This document shows, one piece after another, positions 57,951 to 64,000 of a DNA stretch of 64,000 bases (position 1 is the first letter of the stretch; every line of letters starts with the position of its first letter). The notes beneath the pieces were generated by a model. The model saw nothing but the letters and a program-made list of their open reading frames with translations. It ran no database searches and was not told the DNA's origin. The DNA comes from Schistocerca nitens (Eukaryota; Arthropoda; Insecta; Orthoptera; Acrididae), in the NCBI RefSeq assembly GCF_023898315.1, contig NC_064618.1, forward strand, positions 188,595,548 to 188,659,547. The letters run 5' to 3'. The position numbers and the translations under genes are program-made.

Positions 57951-60900
57951 ATAGGTTGGTCTTATCTAATAATTCTTTGACAGCAGAGACTAGAGTTCCA
58001 TTGCAGTGTGCTGTGTATTCATTTATCACATGTTTTCCTTCCACTATGGCTTTTTGTATTTGATAATTTTTTCAGTTATTAATTTTTGTTGGGGATTGTT
58101 GCTGCATTTGAGAATTTTCAAATCAGTACTGATGTCTGTTGGGGTATGTTTCTTGACCATAAGGTGTTCAGCAAATGTGGAATGACAGCTGTCACTTCTT
58201 AATGCTCTTCTGTGTTCTGTGTAGCTGGTAATTAAAGTTTCTGCTCGTCTGTCCTGTATAAACTGGTTTGCAGTCCTGACGTGGTAGTTGGTAAATACCA
58301 GATGTGTTGTGTTTTTTGGGCTTATGTTGGTTGTCCTAAGATTCCTCTGTGTTGTGTTGTCTTTCCTGTAGGCTACTTTTAGCCCTTGCTTTTTGAGTAT
58401 GTTGGCTATTGTGTGGGCTGCTTTGTTGTTGTAGGTTGTAGCCTTTCGCCCCTACTCTTCAATCTGTACATCGAGGAAGCAATGATGGAAATAAAAGAAA
58501 GGTTCAGGAGTGGAATTAAAATACAAGGTGAAAGGATATCAATGATACGATTCGCTGATGACATTGCTATCCTGAGTGAAAGTGAAGAAGAATGAAATGA
58601 TCTGCTGAACGGAATGAAGAGTCTAATGAGTACACTGTATGGTTTGAGAATAAATCGGAGAAAGACGAAGGAAATGAGAAGTAGTAGAAATGAGAACAGC
58701 GAGAAACTTAACATCAGGATTGATGGTCACGAAGTCAATGAAGTTAAGGAATTCTGCTACCTAGGCAGTAAAATAACCAATGACGGACGGAGCAAGGAGG
58801 ACATTAAAAGCAGACACGCTATGGCAATAAAGGCATTTCTGGCCAAGAGAAGTCTACTAATATCAAATACCGGCCTTAATTTGAGGAAGAAATTTCTGAG
58901 GATGTACGTCTGGAGTACAGCATTGTATGGTAGTGAAACATGGTCTGTGGGAAAACCGGAACAGAAGAGAATCGAAGCATTTGAGATGTGGTGCTATAGA
59001 CGAATGTTGAAAATTAGGTGGACTGATAACGTAAGGAATGAGGAGGTTCTACGCAGAATCGGAGAGGAAAGGAATATGTGGAAAAGGAGAAGGGACCGGA
59101 TGGTAGGACATCTGCTAAGACATGAGTGAATGACTTCCGTGGTACTACAGGGAGCTGTAGAGGGCAAAAACTGTTGAGGAAGAAAGAGATTGGAATACGT
59201 CAAGCAAATAATTGAGGACGTAGGTTGCAAGTGCTACTCTGAGATGAAGAGGTTAGCACAGGAAACGAATTTGTGGCGGGCCGCATCAAACCAGTCAGTA
59301 GACTGATGACCAAAAAAAAAAAAAAAAAGTGTATACATTGTACCTTCTTATATGTATGGGAGGTTAAAGATAACTGTATAGTTTTATGAAATGGTTGCTT
59401 TTAGCATTATAATGGCGAGTAACAAAGGTTACTTGCAAATGTGCATGGCATAATTTGTAAATAATGTTTCTATTTTCAATGTTTAGCTTTCCTATATTTG
59501 TATGTGTATCATGCAATAGAATGTCTTATTTGTCTTTATTTAGTTATTATAATGTGTAACATACGTCGTTTAAAATTTGATGAATGTGACATTCGACAGC
59601 TTACTCAAAATTAATTTCTGTAATTGTTTTATTACTTGTTTATGGTGAGACTGAACAATTTGTTTGTCGTTCTGGGTGTTTCTTGTTCATGTGTGCTCAC
59701 ATGTGTGTTCTCTGTGTTTGTAAATTGGTGAGAAGGTTTATGTTTTGGTGTGTTGGGAGTCATTTTAATTTTGTGGTTCAGTTTATCTATGGTGTTCGTG
59801 TCGTATCTAGTCTCTACAGCTATTTGGCTGATTGTCTGTAATTCATTCTTATAGTTGTTTTCATTGAGTGGAGTTTTGTTCAGTCTGTGTGGCATATATG
59901 GGAAGCAGGCTAGTTTGTGCACAATCAGATGATTATAATGTATGTGAATTCCTGTGCTGGTGGCGGTCACTTTCCTGAACATGAAGCATTGGTGTTGGTT
60001 GTTGTCTTTTACTGTGAGGTCAAGGAAGTTTAAAATTTTGTAGTGTTCTGTTTCCATGGTGAATTTTTATTTTTGGGTATCTATTGCTTATATCACTGTG
60101 CAGTTGTTGGATGTGACTGGCTGTTTCATCTAGAAGGCATTTGATGTCATCCACATACCGATACCAACATAATATGTGGTATCGTTCGGGTCTTATTATT
60201 GTTTCAGATATTTTATTTTCAATGTGATTGAGAAAAATTTTCCCTAGGAGTCCACTCAACGGTGACCAAATTGATTTGTTGTATCATCTCTTTGGTGTTG
60301 TGTATGCTTCTGTTATTTGTGCCTATCTAATGTTTCTGTAAGTATGTGGGTGCAGTTCTGAATTGACAACTGGCCATGTCAGAATGCCCTCCTTGAGGAG
60401 CTTTAGTACGCAATTTAGGATGGGTGCTTGGGGATTTTTTTGTTTCAGCTATTTAGCTTTCAGATTTGTGGATATGTGTGAGATATTTTTTAGAAGTGTT
60501 AGAGTGTTTTTCTGGTATCTTTGTGCTGCGTAACTGGTTAGCTTTGTTATATTGTTGTCATCAAGAAAATTTTTGCTTTTGTACGTGTATTCGTCCTGTT
60601 TTGTTATTGTCGTGGTGCTGACCTTGTCTGATCTCATAGTGAGCGCCTCATTGCTTTTAAGTATGTTCTTTATTTTTGAGGAGGTTTTTCCTTCTTCAGT
60701 TTTCGTTCCCGTCAATATGTTGTTTTTGTTTTCCTTTATTATTCATGTTATATCTTCTATAACTAATTCTCTTTCCAAAGCTGCATTGAAGTTTGGGTTA
60801 GTTAGTTGTATGTCAGTAAGATTGCCCAGACTTTTGTAGAATGTGTCCTTGTTTGTTTTCTATTTTTATGTATAAAGATTTTATTTTGTTTTAAAAAAGT

Positions 60901-61070
60901 GTTTAGTTTTTGTTGTTGCTTCCTCCATTTTGGTTTTGTTTGTGTTTCTGTGTTTTGTTTGACTATTTTCGTGGTGTCACTAAATATTTCAGAGATTTTG
61001 ATTTGATTTCGTAGTTTCAGGTGAATTTTGAATAGTTTAACACAGAGTTCCTGCTTTTTTGTATGTAGGT
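57951..61070 (-). mobile_element. Penelope-like retroelement, interrupted
   Basis: The minus strand shows the N-terminal region (61070-60450), then LLGKIFLNHIENKI and WYRYVDDIKCLLDETASHIQ (60240-60110) with the YVDD reverse-transcriptase box of Penelope elements. TEHYKILNFLDLTVKDNNQH and a long open frame follow to 59632. After a gap and an inserted LINE comes NNKAAHTIANILKKQGLKVA (58435-58375) and a GIY-YIG endonuclease with GIYQL (about 58299-58285), KPVYTGQTSRNFNYQ (to about 58235) and SDSCHSTFAEHL (about 58175-58140). Frameshifts occur, but the 141-codon frame shows modest decay. The element lies upstream of the visible Gr-B exon in the same orientation. Confidence 0.92.
58436..59323 (+). 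mobile_element. Young 5'-truncated RTE-like LINE (copy 5) in Penelope
   Basis: It starts abruptly in the RT domain (GCSLSPLLFNLYIEEAMMEI) and has an intact FADDIAILSESEEE box at 58552-58592. One stop follows, where TGA replaces a sense codon. The frame then continues unbroken for 171 codons (58614-59129), with EFCYLGSKITNDGRSKEDIK, VWSTALYGSETWSVGKPEQK and HLLRHE. The 3' end is GCATCAAACCAGTCAGTAGA, CTGATGACC and 17 A residues. It is opposite in orientation to its Penelope host and sits between RT and endonuclease. No clear target duplication was seen. Confidence 0.95.
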
Positions 61071-61099
61071 GTTGTTAGAGCTAACACAAAATAGAAGAG

Positions 61100-62520
61100 C
61101 TTCAACCGCAAGATTATTATCTTAACGTAAATGCGTTCTGGTACAATTTACAGATTAATCGCAGTATGTTGACCATGGTGTGAGCTGCACATTACACCAT
61201 CCGTGCTGTTCAATGAGCATGATTGCAGAAGTTCGACAGTCAACAATAATGGCACTTTTAGTTAGGTAAGCCCACCCATCACGGATGGGCAAAATCAGTT
61301 TTGAATTGTTCTTCGGCCAAAAATCGCATAAAAAAGCAAAGTGACTTCGGTTTCTCATTATCTTGAGACGCAAGATCGATTCAATACGCTGATCACCATT
61401 TTGTGCCACAAGCCGATATCAAGAGATAGCGTGTTCCACGACAAATCAGAGTGTATCGGGAGTTCCTCCACAGCGCGTTGTGCAACGTGTGTTCAGTTCA
61501 ACTTACTTTCACAATTGGAGCACTGAAAGCAACATCTTTCAGTTAGTACGCAGCCGGAAGTCACGTAGTTTAGGATCAGCTGATCTGGACGCCCGGGCTG
61601 CAGGGAAATATCGTGCGATTTCCTAAATGCCTCTGGAGCCGCCACTTCACTTGTTGTGCAACCTGCAGAAGAACTCCATCTTCCACAAAAATGATCCTAC
61701 ACACGCAGCCTTTCTGTGAAGCGTTGGAATGACGGTAGTGTGCAAAAGACTTTCACAGCGTTTATCAGTGACGGTAAAAGGAACAGGGCCCGCAGGATTC
61801 ACCTCGTCGAAAAATTACGGCTTACGATAAACGATGCCCTAATGTTCTTGGAGATGGAAATGGGATTCGTCTGTCCACAGAATGTCCCCTGGCCCTTCAT
61901 AGTCCTAGTCCGCATGAGAAAGAAATTCCAGAGCCAAGGTTTACAGTTCAGCAGCAAGTAACTCCTACACAAGGCAAATTTTTTCTGTGGATAGCAATGC
62001 AGGATGTTTCGTAGGATTTTATACACCGTCGTTGCAGGCATGTCCAACGTTCCGGCAGTTCGCCTCGAACAGCATGTTTGCCCACCGCCGCTCGACCCCT
62101 CCTCCAGTGCTGCGGCCACATCCTCAGCAGACGTCGGATCAACTGCTTTCCACCCACTGGCGCATCGGGTAAATCCCTTTTTTCGTACCCTTGAACGTAT
62201 GAAACTTCTGCAGGGCTACTGGCGCACTTTCATTGTTCTTGTAGATGCGGTTCAGAACAGCGCGCGATTGTTCATAGAGACTGTTATGTAGGGCGTCGTG
62301 CACGCAAACTGACAAACAGCCGTGTGCAGCAGGTATGTTTATGCCTGACGTCTGATGCATACAGCGCCATCCATTGGTCCAATTTTGGTATTTATTTAAT
62401 CCATGAATTTTCTCCCTCTGCCAATATATATTGTTAAAATTTGACCCCATTCTGAGCAGTGGTTCTGTTTCTACAGCAATCTGAAAATGAAACTTTAATT
62501 ACGGACACCTTGTACATTAA
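61100..62520 (-). mobile_element. Tc1/mariner-superfamily transposon, dead (copy 2)
   Basis: The minus strand begins near 62520 with GGTGTCCGTAATTAAAGTTT and CTGCTCAGAATGGGGTCAAA. A helix-turn-helix region follows, with SGGGQTCCSRRTAGTLDMPA and TTVYKILRNILHCYPQKKFA (62090-61990). GQGTFCGQTNPISISKNI (about 61885-61830) lies where ILWTDEAHFHL stands in relatives. Later blocks include KDVAFSAPIVKVS (about 61525-61485), and the 3' part GGATGGTGTAATGTGCAGCT (about 61205-61185) is shared with 24090-24115. It is full length by comparison with copy 1, but frames are broken. Confidence 0.85.
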
Positions 62521-64000
62521 TTGTAAATAATTAGACAGTATACCACAATTTCACACTAGAGTTTTGCGTTAACTTTGCAGATTGGTTCTATTGCAGATTG
62601 GTACCTGCCTATTTCAGAACTTTTTCCAAGACTACAAGTTTTAGCAGAGCACCCTGGTAATATTAAAGTAGTAAAAAAATATTCATTCAAATGTTGCTTG
62701 CTATTGTGTGTAATACTGAAGTTCTCACACTAAGCTGACTAAAAGTATTCTAAGATTTACCAGATCTACGTGAAACATTCATTATCAGCCAGTGACATAA
62801 CACGTGTTTTAGGTGTAAAGATTCCTCTGTCTTGTTGTAACATGATAACTAAGGCTCATTTGATGACCTCTTAAATTTTTTATGTTACCTGGTTCCAGGG
62901 CATACAATCTGCTAAACACGGAGTATGTCGCACATTTCACAATTCGTATTACACTGTCATTGACCTGTGGGTAAGTTCATTTCCCTTCAGGTGATTACTT
63001 TCATTCATTTTTGCGATTTAGACCTCATGAAGCAGATTTTCAATTTTGGATGGAGTACACAGTAAATTAATTTCAGTACAGTTATTTATTAATTTATGCT
63101 TTCCATTTAATTGCACTTGGATATGGAACATTCGAATTAATTATAGGGTAAATGAATGCAATAGTTGCAGGAAAGAATTAGACAGTATTACTCACATTCA
63201 TTTTCATAATGTACTTGGAGCTCAGCTTTAAAAATATGTTAGCCAATACCAATAACTATAAAAGAATAATAAACATACGTGCATCACTATACGTAAATGA
63301 CAAGGAAACTTAATCCTCAACGTAACAATATAATAAGGGTAGTTTTTATTGCTCAGAGACAAATGGAATACTGATGGGTTGACTACTATGTGTGCATCAT
63401 TTACTAGGCAGTGTAAACAGCCAGCTGGCGATCAGGATTTTTATGAAAACTCGTGAAAGAAAGCACAGGAAAATAAGCTATAACACTTATGGTATAGTTA
63501 TCCCACAACGGGGAGCTGAGGTACATCAACAGGACATAATTACAGTGGTTTAAAACCGATCCGAGCCCGTCTCACACATGTTCTACACACATTACCATAT
63601 TCTAAAAAGATGACCATAAATAGATTATCAGGACATTCCAGTCCATCCAGTTGAAAATTTTAGATGAGCTGCTACTTGTCACGTAACTAAGAAAAGCACA
63701 TATTCCTTAAAATCACTGTATACTCACGGACACTGGCAAATTAGTCAAACAACCATATTATATCTTGTTTGACATAATGCTGCTCACAACAAGTTGGGTT
63801 CTCCTTGAGAGCTCTAATTATGGATTCCTAACCAGTTTCATCTTATGTCACATTGATGACAAAGTATTTGAATCCATAGTCAGACACAAAATAAACAAAA
63901 CAATTTATTTACTTCATTGTGTAAGAAAGACAATTTTTCTTGATAAGTTTCCAATTCACATACAACAGCTCAGCATTGTCATAAACAGAGTCCACAGCAT
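62521..64000. other. No recognisable gene
   Basis: AT-rich DNA. It was scanned on the minus strand for the missing Gr-B exons (an L-R-Y-L-C...IN..YG-type exon 2 or a PLYYLSK-type exon 1) without success. No repeat was recognised. Confidence 0.45.

Noticed and set aside
57695-58063. A 122-codon ORF near the Penelope element
   Set aside because: It runs through GA-rich and G-rich low-complexity DNA and through the antisense of a Penelope 3' end.

Overview
This window looks like nuclear DNA of an orthopteran insect, most likely a grasshopper or locust of the Schistocerca type. It has almost no host coding sequence, a long TE-filled intron, several tRNA-derived SINE families, many decayed Tc1/mariner, RTE, Penelope and Ty3/gypsy copies, and spliced chemoreceptor exons. 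The species assignment is inference from recognised repeat sequences and the giant-genome style.

Host genes. Two gustatory-receptor (7tm_7) genes lie head to tail on the minus strand. The downstream gene (Gr-A) can be assembled completely from three phase-0 exons (38472-37744, 27846-27670, 26191-25817). They give about 426 residues and seven membrane segments. The first intron is 9.9 kb and packed with repeats. The upstream gene (Gr-B) shows only its last exon (56921-56553); its earlier exons were not found and presumably lie beyond the right edge. No other host gene could be supported.

Layout. 1-660: 5' part of an RTE-like LINE. 2868-5563: three tandem 899-bp units with no recognised homology. 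5763-6082: a 160-bp duplication. 6320-10145: a jockey-like LINE. 12690-16000: a nearly complete but dead RTE-like LINE. 17120-17400: a LINE endonuclease fragment. 19560-20920: Ty3/gypsy integrase remains split by a SINE. 22670-24150: a Tc1/mariner-superfamily element. 24485-25748: a mariner with TA duplication, 68 bp beyond the Gr-A stop codon. 25817-38472: Gr-A, whose first intron holds a GT array, a SINE, an RTE-like LINE, an AT array, a second LINE fragment, a mariner, a Tc1 foldback and a Penelope fragment. 38863-42500: an RTE-like LINE with nested SINE, followed directly by a Tc1-like element. 42500-53430: mostly unassigned DNA with a possible LTR-element remnant and four SINE pieces. 53430-56040: two decayed mariner-type elements, one carrying a two-level nest. 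56553-56921: the Gr-B last exon. 57950-61070: a Penelope-like element interrupted by a young RTE-like LINE. 61100-62520: a second copy of the element at 22670. 62520-64000: nothing recognised.

The genes do not form a pathway. The biological content is a small tandem chemoreceptor cluster being invaded from all sides by transposons. The most unusual structures are the 899-bp tandem array, two different foldback elements, the mariner in the presumptive 3' UTR of Gr-A, and a short motif shared by two different SINE families and the RTE LINE tail.
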